A stretch of 64,000 nucleotides of DNA from positions 6,574,108 to 6,638,107 of the forward strand of contig CM064434.1 of the NCBI GenBank assembly GCA_032690845.1, in the 5' to 3' direction. This DNA comes from Eleusine coracana subsp. coracana. Lineage: Eukaryota > Streptophyta > Magnoliopsida > Poales > Poaceae. The notes under the pieces are model-generated. The model saw only the letters and a list, made by a program, of their open reading frames with translations, was not told where the DNA came from and did no database searches. The position numbers and the translations under genes were made by a program. Each line of letters starts with the position of its first letter. Positions within the stretch are counted from its first letter, which is position 1. Shown one piece after another: positions 47,581 through 58,610 of this stretch.

Positions 47581-49179
47581 AATTCATCTAAGCTTAAGTC
47601 TTGCAAAGACCTAAGCTTGGGGAGGTACCCAGACCAAGGTGCGCCGCTTGTTCTACCCTCTCTCCCCCTTTCTCTAATTGAGTTGTTTTCATTTTTGAGA
47701 AAATTGATGAAAACCCAAAAATATTTTTCAATTTTTGATGAAAAACCGTAAAAATTTGCATAACCAAAAAGAACAAAATATTTCCCTTTTTAAATAAAAT
47801 TTGAGAACTTAGTCTCTACCTTGCCTATGGAAATGATGAATAGTTGCTCTGTTAGCTCCCTGTGAGTCTCAAGTATACAACCTCTACTCTTCATTTCGGT
47901 GGGTAATGGTAGATCGGCATGATGACAAAGCTAGTCTCTCTATGTTTTAGTGGGTGCAAAATGGCTAATAAACACCAAGTCTAGTTGTTGGAATTCACAA
48001 TATAGCATGTTTTGGATGAGTCTATGATCTCCTCATGATTAGAGTCCAATGATTTCTTTCAAAACCATGCTGCAATAAAACCCCCCCTACTTGGTGTATA
48101 TCTTTCCTATGATAGAAAAATTCCTACCAAGGCAAGATATTAATTATGAACCCACTTTTATGCCATCCATGTATGCATTGAGTTTGGTTAGGATTTGATC
48201 GTTATGAGGGACTTGCACTTTCAAAGCCAATCATTTTCCTTCACGTTATCTTTGAGTTCTCAAATAATCATGCTTGGTTATGTGGTTTCCACATTGGATT
48301 CAAGCATCCGCTTCACCAAACATGTTAGCCAAAAATCTCTCCTTTGCGAAAACCTTGATCCTACAAGAAAGATTTTGGTCCTCCCAAAATAAATGCTTAG
48401 AAAATGTTTGCAAAATTATTTGAATCATTGAACTAGCTCCCCTACACTATGAGAGCTGAAAAAGAAAGAAAGAAAGAAAGAACGAGAAAAATGAGAAAAA
48501 TTATCAGCTCTCATAGATGTACAAATGTCAAGTTTCAAGGTTCATTAAATTCATTGAACACAAATAAAGGACCATCCTTTCACTCTAGCACAAAAATCCA
48601 GTCTTTGATAAAGATTTTTGCTATTGTGCTAGTCCACTCCTTCGCGTGAGTCCATTCTCTCCCTCTGCCCTAGACATTATTTCCAAATGGTTGGAATGAG
48701 AATGTGCAAAGTCTTTTCGCTTGGACCATCTCTTAACTTAACAAAATATGCATACTAGATGTGCCATCCTTCCAAGCTCCACATATAAAGCCAAATTTCA
48801 TAGAGTATGATGAGCACTTGGTGAGGAAATACACCTTTTGAGAGGCGAGAGTCATAGTGAAAACATTGCACCAAGAGGGAAAATTTTCAATCTTATACAG
48901 CATTACAAAATCTTTGGACTCATGATCATGTAGGAGGTTGAGTGACAAATTCTAAACTAGTTGTTCTGAGTTCCAACCGCTCATGACAAGGTCATAAAAT
49001 GCCTAAGAGCCTCACTTACAATGAGAAAGACTTAGTGATCAAATTGTGCTGGTTTACTATTACCACTATGTTGTAGGAGTATGTATTTGTGCACTTGATC
49101 CTTGCAGGGCTCTAATATTGAAGCAACTCCCGATGCATCACTTCCAAGTTTTAATTTTCTTGGGATGAGCAAAGGTTTA
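47581..49179 (+). other. ATH-E1 3' non-coding region
   Basis: About 1.6 kb between the downstream ORF and the purine tract with no credible ORF. It contains a purine-rich AAGCTTGGGGAGG copy at about 47612, the same motif as the true tract at 49180, and a short GAAA microsatellite at 48462-48482. Otherwise nothing supportable. Confidence 0.6.
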
Positions 49180-49191
49180 AGCTTGGGGAGG
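49180..49191 (+). other. ATH-E1 polypurine tract
   Basis: AGCTTGGGGAGG directly before the TGTTGG start of LTR2. Confidence 0.75.
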
Positions 49192-49402
49192 TGTTGGTGG
49201 CCCTTAAAACCCTATATCGGCCACCAACCGGTCGGGAAATGCAAGGTAAAGACCAAAGTTTCATGAATATTTGTTTGAACTAATAAAGTTCCACATGTTT
49301 TGGTGAAATATGTGTTTGCAAGTACGAAAGGGCCAAAATTATGTAAAAACATGAAGAAACGCCCCGTCGGCCGATCCTACAGTAAAACAGCTGGCCGACA
49401 GG

Positions 49403-49407
49403 GTCGT
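49403..49407. repeat. Target site duplication GTCGT, left copy (CRM1)
   Basis: Matches 54304-54308. Confidence 0.92.
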
Positions 49408-50125
49408 TGATGAGAACATCACACCTATGGATACACGCAACACTCCTCCAACTAAGATGAAAGTTCATGTGCATCACCTGAATTTACAGGTGACTTCGTT
49501 TCTAATGTTTTGTTTATGTGATTTTGAGAATAGATTGCTACCTAATGATTTAATTATTGTTAGGAACCATGGAGATGATGATGATATAGCTGAGGAGGTG
49601 ATTGGAGGCGTGATGGACCAGCAAGGACGTCCAAGCCAAGGTGGAAGCCCAATCCAAAACCGACTTTGAGTCTGTTTCGGAGCCCAGGACCAGTCTGCAC
49701 TAAAACGGACGCCCAGGACGCATACGGACTCGGATTTGGACGTTCTACATATGCCTGGAAACATAACGAAAAGATCGTTCCAACCCAACTGGTCCCATAT
49801 CAAAATTCGTCGTGAACCATCGGGAATCGTCGAAACAAGTTGATGTACAGAATCTGTCCTGGTGCTGCGACACCGTAATCGGTCTTTGGGCCATATATCG
49901 AGTTGAGCCCACTTAGGGCTGCGTCCAAGGGGTCTTGCACGACCCTAGGGTCCTCATATACAGCCGCCGCCTCTTCATTAGGGTTTGGGTTTTGCTTAGA
50001 TTATTCTGTTGATAACAGTTTTGCCGTTTGATCGGTTTGTGAGACCCCAACTTCGTGAGATTCATGGTATACTTGCAAATTTGGTTGCATTCTTCTTTGT
50101 TCTTGCTTGTGTTCTTGATTTGCAG
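49408..50125 (+). repeat. CRM1 extra, 3'-truncated LTR copy
   Basis: Begins TGATGAGAACATC and stops at GATTTGCAG, where the next LTR copy begins at GAGAACATC, missing its first four bases TGAT. The target duplication abuts this partial copy, so it belonged to the inserted DNA. Confidence 0.88.
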
Positions 50126-51022
50126 GAGAACATCACACCTATGGATACACGCAACACTCCTCCAACTAACATGAAAGTTCATGTGCATCACCTGAATTTA
50201 CAGGTGACTTCGTTTCTAATGTTTTGTTTATGTGATTTTGAGAATAGATTGCTACCTAATGATTTAATTATTGTTAGGAACCATAGAGATGATGATGATA
50301 TAGCTGAGGAGGTGATTGGAGGCGTGATGGACCAGCAAGGACGTCCAAGCCAAGGTGGAAGCCCAATCCAAAACCGACTTTGAGTCTGTTTCGGAGCCCA
50401 GGACCAGTCTGCACTAAAACGGACGCCCAGGACGCATACGGACTCGGATTTGGACGTTCTACATATGCCTGGAAACATAACGAAAAGATTTTTCCAACCC
50501 AACTGGTCCCATATCAAAATTCGTCGCGAGCCATCGGGAATCGTTGAAACAAGTTGATGTACAGAATCTGTCCTGGTGCTGCGACACCGTAATCGATCTT
50601 TGGGCCATATATCGAGTTGAGCCCACTTAGGGCTGCGTCCAGGGGGTCTTGCACGACCCTAGGATCCTCATATACAGCCGCTGCCTCTTCATTAGGATTT
50701 GGGTTTTGCTTAGATTATTCTGTTCATAACAGTTTCGCCGTCATCACGGTTTGTGAGACCCCAACTTCGTGAGATTCATAATACATCTGCAATTGTGTTG
50801 CTTTCTTCTTTGTTCTTGCTTGTGTTCTTGATTCGCAGGCAGGGATTAGCCTTCTCGGCGAGGTCAATCGTTTTAGGACAGTTGATAACCAGAGGAGACG
50901 TCGTCCTGCGATTGCGGGGTTTAGAACGTGCTGTTCTGAAGCCGGATCGATTTGTGTGTCGCCTCCGACCAAATCAACGTATCCAGAACCTTTCGGAAGA
51001 TCGGGAACCCTTGTCCACATCA
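50126..51022 (+). repeat. CRM1 5' LTR (897 bp, first four bases missing)
   Basis: GAGAACATCACACC to CTTGTCCACATCA, collinear with 53403-54303. The primer site follows after two bases. Confidence 0.9.
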
Positions 51023-51024
51023 AG

Positions 51025-51036
51025 TGGTATCAGAGC
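51025..51036 (+). other. CRM1 primer binding site (tRNA-Met)
   Basis: TGGTATCAGAGC, intact, two bases after the LTR. Confidence 0.88.
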
Positions 51037-51907
51037 TTCAGGTACACTGTTAGGTTCACCCTTATCTCTGTTATTTTGTTCAGTCCTAAACTCCAGAAAA
51101 CTACCCTACAAAAATATTTGTTCGTCGTGTTTCCGCTGTCCTATATCCCCCTTGTGCTATGCAATTTTCAGTTTGGTTTGCTTCTCTGAATTTTAGTCCC
51201 TACAAGGTCATTGTATTGCTGGTCTAGTGCTTGTTCTTTGGTCTTGTTTGAGTGGTGCATGTCCTTATTCATAGAGAATCAAGAGAAAAAAAATTTTAGT
51301 TTGTTGCACATATTAAGAGTTTTGGAATAATATATTATCTATCTCCGTGACTATAATATTCAGATCATAATATTGCTTATGCTAAAATATTTTTTCCTTT
51401 TTCTTTCTAGTACTAATACCTTGCTGCAGTTCTGATTCACAAGAAAAGAAAAGAAAAAGGCAAAAGTGCACAAGAGGAAAAAGCCGCACAAAAAAGAGAA
51501 GTAGAAAAAGGCAAAGATAAAAATTCAGAATTGCTTGCAGCCTTTGCATTCTTTGTTAAGTCATTCGCTTGCTTGCTTGAACTAGGTCCGAGACAAGTTT
51601 AGGCCGGTGACATAGACTAGCTTGGGACTATTATTCAGTTTTGCAATTTCTGAATTGAGATCTTGCTAATCCTTGCTACCTAATATTGGCTATCCAATCT
51701 CCATATATATCCTTCTGAACAGGCACAAATTTTTGACTCTCGCAATTGTCAGTTCACACTCTCCAAGGTATCCTTTGCTTGCTGTAATTAAGAACTTTGT
51801 AAGGGCTTGGTGAGATGCTTCCATTTTATTGTTGAGAGTTTCCACCATCATTACATAGTAGTGATAGGAAAATATACTCTTGTGTGTTTTCTTGTTTGCT
51901 ACTAACA
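51037..51907 (+). other. CRM1 leader
   Basis: Non-coding, about 0.87 kb. Contains a purine-rich A/G tract at 51440-51530. No feature beyond that is supported. Confidence 0.6.
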
Positions 51908-52513
51908 ATGACAGGTTCCAATACTCATGGGAATGAATTGATGGCATCTCATGATGATAAGAGTGTTGTAGCACAACGAGTGTTCAGTTCTCAAATGGAG
52001 AAGGTAGAGCAAAATCAATTGAACAATTTATTCCAGACTCACTTTGTTGTGAAGGATCGACGTTGTCGTGTCATTATTGATGGAGAGAGTAGCCACAACA
52101 TTGCAAGCTTGGAGTTGGTCGAGAAGCTTGGCTTGACCACACAACCACACCCATGTCCATACTACATCCAATGGGTAAATTCTTGTGGTAAGATAAAGGT
52201 AGATCAAATTGCATGCATTGAATTTTTTATTGGTTCTTACAAGGATAGTGCAGAATTTGATATAGTACATATGCAAGCATGTCATGTGTTATTAGGTAAA
52301 CCTTGGATATCTACAAATAATGTTTCACATAATGCCATTGCTAATAGCTACTCATTTAAATACAATGGTAGAAGGGTTACTCTTAAACCTATGACTGCTG
52401 CTGAAATTTTAGAAGAGGACCAACAAAGATTTGAGAGAAGAAAGAATGAACCATTTAGGATAGAATGGGCTATTTCAAATGTTGCAACACTTCCATCAAA
52501 ATCTGAATCATAG
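51908..52513 (+). CDS. CRM1 protease-like ORF (Gag deleted, active-site neighbour changed)
   Basis: 201 codons from ATG ACA GGT TCC. After a short unique N-terminus it matches the protease of CRM2: NLFQTHFVVKDRRCRVIIDG (Asp at 52079), LVEKLGLTTQPHPCPYYIQW, FIGSYKDSAEFDIVHMQAC, LLGKPW. CRM2 has IIDGGSCNN, whereas here it is IIDGESSHN, so the Gly after DG is Glu; activity is doubtful. All Gag sequence between the start codon and the protease is missing, leaving an open frame. An upstream in-frame ATG at 51884 is less likely because 51908 aligns with the CRM2 start context (ATGACAGG / ATGTCAGG). Confidence 0.7.
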   Translation: MTGSNTHGNELMASHDDKSVVAQRVFSSQMEKVEQNQLNNLFQTHFVVKDRRCRVIIDGESSHNIASLELVEKLGLTTQPHPCPYYIQWVNSCGKIKVDQIACIEFFIGSYKDSAEFDIVHMQACHVLLGKPWISTNNVSHNAIANSYSFKYNGRRVTLKPMTAAEILEEDQQRFERRKNEPFRIEWAISNVATLPSKSES

Positions 52514-52530
52514 AGGATGAACATATTTCT

Positions 52531-53664
52531 TTGCCTCTTGTTGTAACTAATACATTTGAACATCTACATAAAGAAGATGATAGTGGGAAAGATAAAGAAC
52601 AGGTTGTTGCTTCAGGTAAAAGCTTTCTTGATGTGATGAACTGTTCTAATAATCTTGCTGTATTGGAACCTTATGATGATGTTTCTTTGTTACAAGTTGA
52701 TTTATCTATTGGTCCTTGTGATAAAGAGGAGTTGTGTGCCAATGCTTCACTTATACCTTTGCCACAACAAATGAATGAGCTTGATGCTTTTGCTTATGAT
52801 TCACCTAATGGTGCTGAAATAAAACATTTGATTTTAGTTACATGTGAAAAGGATGAGCAGAAATTGTTGACTTCTCTAAACACTTTGGGTTATATTGAAT
52901 TTGATGTTCTTTGTGATCTAAATGCCATTGAGAAGAAAATATTTTCTCAAACTGAATTTCCTTTATTGACAAGAAATAATTTTCATGCTATTGGCTATTA
53001 TGATCATAGAGGTTTGTTTATGGTGCATAGAGTTTATATTTCTTCAACATTGAAACCTCCTTGTGTTGTGCAACTCAATGAGACACTAGAAAACTGTAAT
53101 AAAAATTGTCATGTCATGTCAAGTTTTTCTACTGTTTCTAAGATCACACATTTTCTAACTTGTCATAAGAGTGAGGATGATGTTCATACTACTGGCCAAT
53201 TTTTCAAAGATGTTGTTCAGTTGTGTGACATGCCTTCTACTGTAGTTTCACATTCTAATGATAATTTTTGTAACGCATATAAACATGAGGTGCATCCCAA
53301 GTTTGGGAATAGTTCTATATTTCATATTTCAGATTTGAGACAAATATTCGGAGAAAGAGATGGGATCGAGTCGAGGACGACTCTAATTCAAAAGGGGGAG
53401 AATGATGAGAACATCACACCTATGGATACACGCAACACTCCTCCAACTAAGATGAAAGTTCATGTGCATCACCTGAATTTACAGGTGACTTCGTTTCTAA
53501 TGTTTTGTTTATGTGATTTTGAGAATAGATTGCTACCTAATGATTTAATTATTGTTAGGAACCATGGAGATGATGATGATATAGCTGAGGAAGTGATTGG
53601 AGGCGTGATGGACCAGCAAGGACGTCCAAGCCAAGGTGGAAGCCCAATCCAAAACCGACTTTGA
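52531..53664 (+). pseudogene. CRM1 chimeric ORF: unknown part, integrase remnant and LTR-encoded tail
   Basis: 377 codons in a different frame from the protease ORF. Residues about 1-200 are AT-rich, Asn/Leu-rich and not recognised. About 205-250 (KITHFLTCHKSEDDVHTTGQ, FFKDVVQLCDMPSTVVS) aligns with a retroviral-type integrase core (AHF-PCHKTDD, FF-E-VRLHG-P-TIVSD). The usual SDRD is SHSND, so the catalytic Asp is lost. FHISDLRQIFGE and ESRTTLIQKGEN match the polyprotein end, and the last 85 residues are encoded by the 3' LTR. RT, RNase H and most of integrase are absent. Confidence 0.6.
53390..53402 (+). other. CRM1 polypurine tract
   Basis: AAAAGGGGGAGAA just before TGATGAG at 53403. It lies inside the coding frame. 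Confidence 0.85.
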
Positions 53665-54303
53665 GTCTGTTTCGGAGCCCAGGACCAGTCTGCACTAAAA
53701 CGGACGCCCAGGACGCATACGGACTCGGATTTGGACGTTCTACATATGCCTGGAAACATAACGAAAAGATCTTTCCAACCCAACTGGTCCCATATCAAAA
53801 TTCGTCGCGAGCCATCAGGAATTGTCGAAACAAGTTGATGTACAGAATCTGTCCTGGTGCTGCGACACCGTAATCGGTCTTTGGGCCATATATCGAGTTG
53901 AGCCCACTTAGGGCTGCGTCCAGGGGGTCTTGCACGACCCTAGGGTCCTCATATACAGCCGCCGCCTCTTCATTAGGGTTTGGGTTTTGCTTAGATTATT
54001 CTGTTCATAACAGTTTCGCCGTCATCACGGTTTGTGAGACCCCAACTTCATGAGATTCATAATACATCTGCAATTGTGTTGCTTTCTTCTTTGTTCTTGC
54101 TTGTGTTCTTGATTCGCAGGCAGGGATTAGCCTTTTCGGCGAGGTCAATCGTTTTAGGATGGTTGATAATCAGAGGAGACATCGTGCTGCGATTGCGGGG
54201 TTTAGAACGTGCTGTTCTGAAGCTGGATCGATTTGTGTGTCGCCTCCGACCAAATCAACGTATCCTGAACCTTTCGGAAGATCGGGAACCCTTGTCCACA
54301 TCA
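53403..54303 (+). repeat. CRM1 3' LTR (901 bp)
   Basis: TGATGAGAACATC to CTTGTCCACATCA, very similar to 50126-51022. Its first about 260 bp are protein-coding (tail of the polyprotein). Confidence 0.92.
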
Positions 54304-54308
54304 GTCGT
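54304..54308. repeat. Target site duplication GTCGT, right copy (CRM1)
   Basis: Identical to 49403-49407; ATH-E LTR2 continues. Confidence 0.92.
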
Positions 54309-54906
54309 GTGAGGCTGAAATCAGGGCCTAGGCAGGGTCGTGACGGCTGAAATCAGAACGTAGCTGACAGGGTCATATCAGGCTAAAATCAGCCAACCGG
54401 CTAGTCAAGTTGTCATCAGGCTCATCATCCGACCCGGCCGATTCTGCAAAACGTTCCACCATGAAGTTGCTTTCTCCTCCCGGACAAAAAGAAATGAAAT
54501 ATGGCTAAGGAAAAAGGGTCCATGAGTGGCCTAACCGGGACAAGTCATGGGGCGACCTAGAGGGGGTCGGCACCCAGCCTAGGCCGCCGCCCGGCCTGGC
54601 CTGCCGCTCGGCCTGGGTTGGCCTCCCAATGTTGCCAGCCCATGAGGCCCATGAGGCCTACCGACCCCAAAACAGGAAATCCGTCGCAAACTGACCCAGG
54701 AACCGTCATCAAAAAAAGATCTGAGCCAACCAAAGACAAGTCGGTCGGGAACCGACTTCATCCAACGGCCGCCCGGCCTGGCCTGCCGCCCGGCAGTGCA
54801 TACCACCTGGCATGCCCGGCCGCCCGCTGTGGCCCACCGCCCGGCGGGGAAAATTTTGCCCACCAACTCTCCTTCACCTACAAGTACCTGCCAACCCTTC
54901 GCCACC

Positions 54907-54914
54907 TATAAATA
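54907..54914 (+). promoter_or_regulatory. TATA box of ATH-E LTR2
   Basis: TATAAATA in a GC-rich context, a strong plant TATA match. Transcription would start roughly 25-35 bases downstream. The 13-mer TATAAATAGAGGG recurs at 30559 before the downstream ORF. Confidence 0.7.
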
Positions 54915-56026
54915 GAGGGGGAATCTACATAAATCAAGAATCAAAGCAAGTGAAGCACATTAAAGTCCATTTCCCACTACTTTTCTTACTAGTAGAGTAG
55001 GTTAGTTTGTCGGGAGTTAGAGTCTAGTCGAGATCATCGCTCGGGATTCCGGAAATCATCTCGAAGTCTTGGTATGAGCTCTCTTGTATCTTTTCTCCTT
55101 TTGTGAGACTTCTCTTTTATAAAATAGAATTATCTTTTTCTTATTTATCTTGTTAAGTATTTATCTATACTTAGTCAATTTCCTCAAGTTACAATTATCG
55201 GGAAAGAACTTTGAAGCATTGTTTACTAGATTCCCGGCTAGGATTTAATTAAGTTTAGTTCTTGAATAGAACTTAGACTTGGTTATTTCCCGGCTATCCT
55301 TCCGCTAGGCCAATGGAAGAATATCTAGTGAAGGTGTAGGCGCGGTGCCTAAGTTAACACTAGCTGGATTTGCATTCATCCCCACGGGCTGTGTCATAGG
55401 CGGCAGGTGGTGACAGCCCTGTCCATCCTTTTAGTATTCCACCACGTTCGGGAAGTCTCAAGCAGGGTTGTCTAGCAGTAACATGCCTACTAGTGCACGA
55501 GGTTAGTTACCGACCCTATTAGTGGATCGTTGTTGTGCCCCGAAGTAAGCTATTGGTGAAAGAGTCGAGGCTATACCATGGATTTTGTGTAAGCGCTCAA
55601 TCCGAGTAACTAGGAATTTTGACGCTTGACTAGATTTAGGAAAGTTTATCTTAGGAATTCTAGACTTAGACTCACTGTCCTCCCGGCTAGCTTAATCGAT
55701 CTCTTTTATCTATCTAAGTGTGGATTTCTGCTGTATGACTGCTCTCCTAATTATCATTGAATATGTTACCCCCATCTTTGGTCAGTTGGTATAACTCTTA
55801 TAGTCATATCCTTGTTAAAAACCAAGATACTCTTACGCCAAGCTTCCCTAAGGAAAATAAATACGATATCTTGGAATACTCCGGGTGAAATTCTACAATA
55901 GATGTTCCGTGCGCTTGTGGATTGGTTCACTCTTCTCTTAAAGCATAACAAACATCAATCAACACTTTGAGTGTTGTTACTAGAAAATATTTTGGTGTGA
56001 CATTAAGAAGTGCCAACAAGCATTTA

Positions 56027-56044
56027 TAGCACCATTGCCGGGGA
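56027..56044 (+). other. ATH-E2 primer binding site (decayed tRNA-Asp type)
   Basis: TAGCACCATTGCCGGGGA. All three differences from TGGCGCCGTTGCCGGGGA are G to A. Confidence 0.75.
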
Positions 56045-56158
56045 AGCAATAGGCTAAGATATCGGAATTTTAACATTGATATTTCTATTAAGTAGTTACC
56101 GCTTTCCTTAGCGGGCTTACCCTTGTTCTATTTAATTGTGGTGTAAACAGGATGCTTT

Positions 56159-58610
56159 ATGACTGGTTTCGACCTACCAGATAACTACCACAACGATCTG
56201 TAGGCATTGTTAAGGAGAGTGTGTCAACGACTTACCCCTCCTCGACCTGGACTTGCTCTTGTCGCACCTCCGATCCCACTAGCTCAACATCAAGACCCTT
56301 CCACGTCTGCTCAACCAACCATGTCTGAAAAGACAATCCGTGACTACTCCTCCCCATCTGCAGACAACATCCGCACCGGTCCAAACCCGAACACGGGGAA
56401 CGGAGGATATGAGCTGAAACCGGCCCTAATCAACATGGTTTTGGCCAGTCCATTCTGTGGCAAGGCATCGGAAGATGCAAACGCCCACCTCCAACAGTTT
56501 TTAGTGGTGTGCAGCACCTTCACCATGAGGGAGGCGACTCCTGAAGCTATCCACCTTCGCCTTTTTCCATTTTCACTGATGGGAAAGGTGAAGCAATGGT
56601 TCAACAGCAATCAAGAAGAGCTCGCCACATGGGACAAGTGCTCCAACGCCTTCCTTGCCAAGTTCTTCCCGCTAGGAAAAACCAACGCCCTGTGGAATAA
56701 GATTTCAAGTTTCCAACAGCTAACCGATGAAAGCATCCTTGAGGCATGGGAACATTTCCAAGAGTATACTCTGGCATGCCCAGATCATGGAATGCAGAAT
56801 TGGATGCTAATCCAAAGCTTCTACCTTGAGCTCAACTGTCCTGCACGTGAGCACCTAGATGCAGCCGCTGGAGGTTCCTTCTTCTCTCTGAAGGTCAAAG
56901 AAACTCAAACTCTCATGGAAAAGATGGTCGCCAACTATAGTGGCTATGATGAGAGGCAAAACCAGCCGCAAGCCAAGATGAGGGGAGTCCACCAAGTTGA
57001 CGGTATTGACATGCTAGCAATCAAGGTGGATCAACTTTTGAAGAAAATGGATTCGCCACAAAATGCGCAATCCTTAGACTCTCGCATGACTTACGAAGTT
57101 TGTGGGAATGTTGGCCATATGGGAAGCCGCTGCCCAGAAACTCAAGAAGAAGAAGTGAACTACCTCAATAACAACAACAGCAACAACAACAGGGTTTAGG
57201 CCCCGTACGAACAACTTCGGATGGGAGTCCAAGCCGAACCTTTTCTTTGACAAGAACATGGGTAACTCTGGCAAATTTACTCGTAACAAACATTCCTTCC
57301 ATGATCTTGTTCTAGGACAATCTAAAATTAATGAAAGTATTAGCAGGAAATTTATTGCTACTGATAAAGTCCTAGAAAGCATAGATTCCCGTATGGAAGC
57401 ATTTAATATCTCTCTGCAAAACCAGCTTAGCCATAACAAAATGCAAGAGACACAAATTGCTCAATTGGCCACTTCTGTTGTTATGCCTAACTCGGGCAAG
57501 CTCCCCGGTCAGCCAGAAGCTAGCCCCAAGGAAAATGTGAATGCCGTCACAACTAGAGGCGAAAAATCTACACTGAATTCGCCAAATCGTAACATTGCAG
57601 GGAAGACCAGGGAAACCAATGAAGAGTTAGAAGGAGAGGAAGAAATTGAAGTTGAGGAGGCAAAAGCACCCCACAAGAAAGCACCACACGAGTTCTATGA
57701 TACCCCAGTGTTGCCATTTCCCCCTTGACAGAGGAAGCCAACGGTGGATGAGCAATTCAGGAAGTTTGTTGAGGTAATTAAGAAATTATATGTCAACATA
57801 CCACTACTTGATGCTATGCAGGTTCCTACATACTCCAAGTTCCTAAAGGACATCCTTAGCAACAAATGCCCAATGCCATCCATGGAGGTTGTTAAATTGA
57901 TGGAAGAATGCAGCGCCGCTATCTTGAACTCTCTTCCAGAAAAGAAGCGAGATCCGGGGTGCCCAACCATCCCTTGTTCCATCGGGCCGCAACAATTCAA
58001 CAACACCCTTTGTGACTTGGGGGCGAGCGTGAGCGTCATTCCAAAGGTAGTGTATGGCAAACTCGGTGTCAATTCATTATCCCCTACGGCAATGTGCTTG
58101 CAGCTCGCCGACCAATCAGTTCGCTACCCGGCGGGCATTGTGAAGGACATACCCGTAAGCATAAGGAACTCTCTTGTTCCCATCGACTTTGTGGTGCTAG
58201 ACATGGAGGCCGATGCAAAGACACCTCTTATACTAGGAAGGCCATTCCATAGCACCGCAAATTCCAACATTGATGTTGGGGATGGAGAAATCCACCGTAA
58301 CATTAATGGATATGACGAAAAGTTCGCCTTCAAACCCCGAATGGAACAATGCAATCAGGTACGCATCTTTTATGGCAAAAATCTTAACATGGTGCAGAAA
58401 ATTGTGGTGTATCCAATTCCATCAAAATTGGGTGCACCTATGGTAAAAGTTAAGAACACACCACCACCGCCCAAGAAGAAGAACGAGCCATGGGAAATAA
58501 AGAGAAAGGTCGCCGCCAAGCCAAAGAAAATCAAACAAGTATGGAGGAAGAAAGAAGTTGCACCGATCGTGGAAAATTCTCCATCCACGACGGGCACTAC
58601 GGAGAATTAA
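56159..58610 (+). pseudogene. ATH-E2 Gag-protease (stops, frameshift, zinc knuckle Cys lost)
   Basis: ATG at 56159, TAG at codon 15 (56201; GAG in E1). Gag blocks as in E1 (ALINMVLASPFCGKASED, FSLMGKVKQWF, EAWEHFQEYTL, HLDAAAGGSFFSL). The zinc knuckle reads YEVCGNVGHMGSRC: the first Cys is Tyr. A frameshift in the AAC-rich stretch near 57175 gives a stop at 57199; coding continues in another frame through GNSGKFTRN, then TGA at 57726 (CGA in E1). The protease is intact-looking: CDLGASVSVIPK (Asp 58014), ILGRPFHSTANSNIDVG. It ends with the same Pro/Lys-rich tail and TAA at 58608-58610. No RT follows. Confidence 0.88.

Larger units (their letters stand above)
49408..54303 (+). mobile_element. 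CRM1: short CRM-like derivative with duplicated 5' LTR
   Basis: 4,896 bp, flanked by GTCGT. Order: partial LTR (49408-50125), almost full LTR (50126-51022), primer site, leader, protease-like ORF, a short ORF with integrase remnants, purine tract, 3' LTR (53403-54303). It has no Gag domain, zinc knuckle, RT or RNase H. The LTR start TGATGAGAACATC, the tRNA-Met primer site and an LTR that encodes the polyprotein tail suggest the CRM lineage. It can only have moved with proteins from a relative such as CRM2. Confidence 0.85.
49192..56018 (+). repeat. ATH-E LTR2, shared by E1 and E2, interrupted by CRM1
   Basis: 49192-49407 plus 54309-56018, about 1.93 kb without CRM1. TGTTGGTGGCCC to GTGCCAACA. 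It serves as 3' LTR of E1 and 5' LTR of E2. It keeps the promoter: CCCACCGCCCGGCGGGG block at 54833, then TATAAATAGAGGGG at 54907. The extra block of roughly 190 bp absent from LTR1 lies about 55345-55540. Confidence 0.88.
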
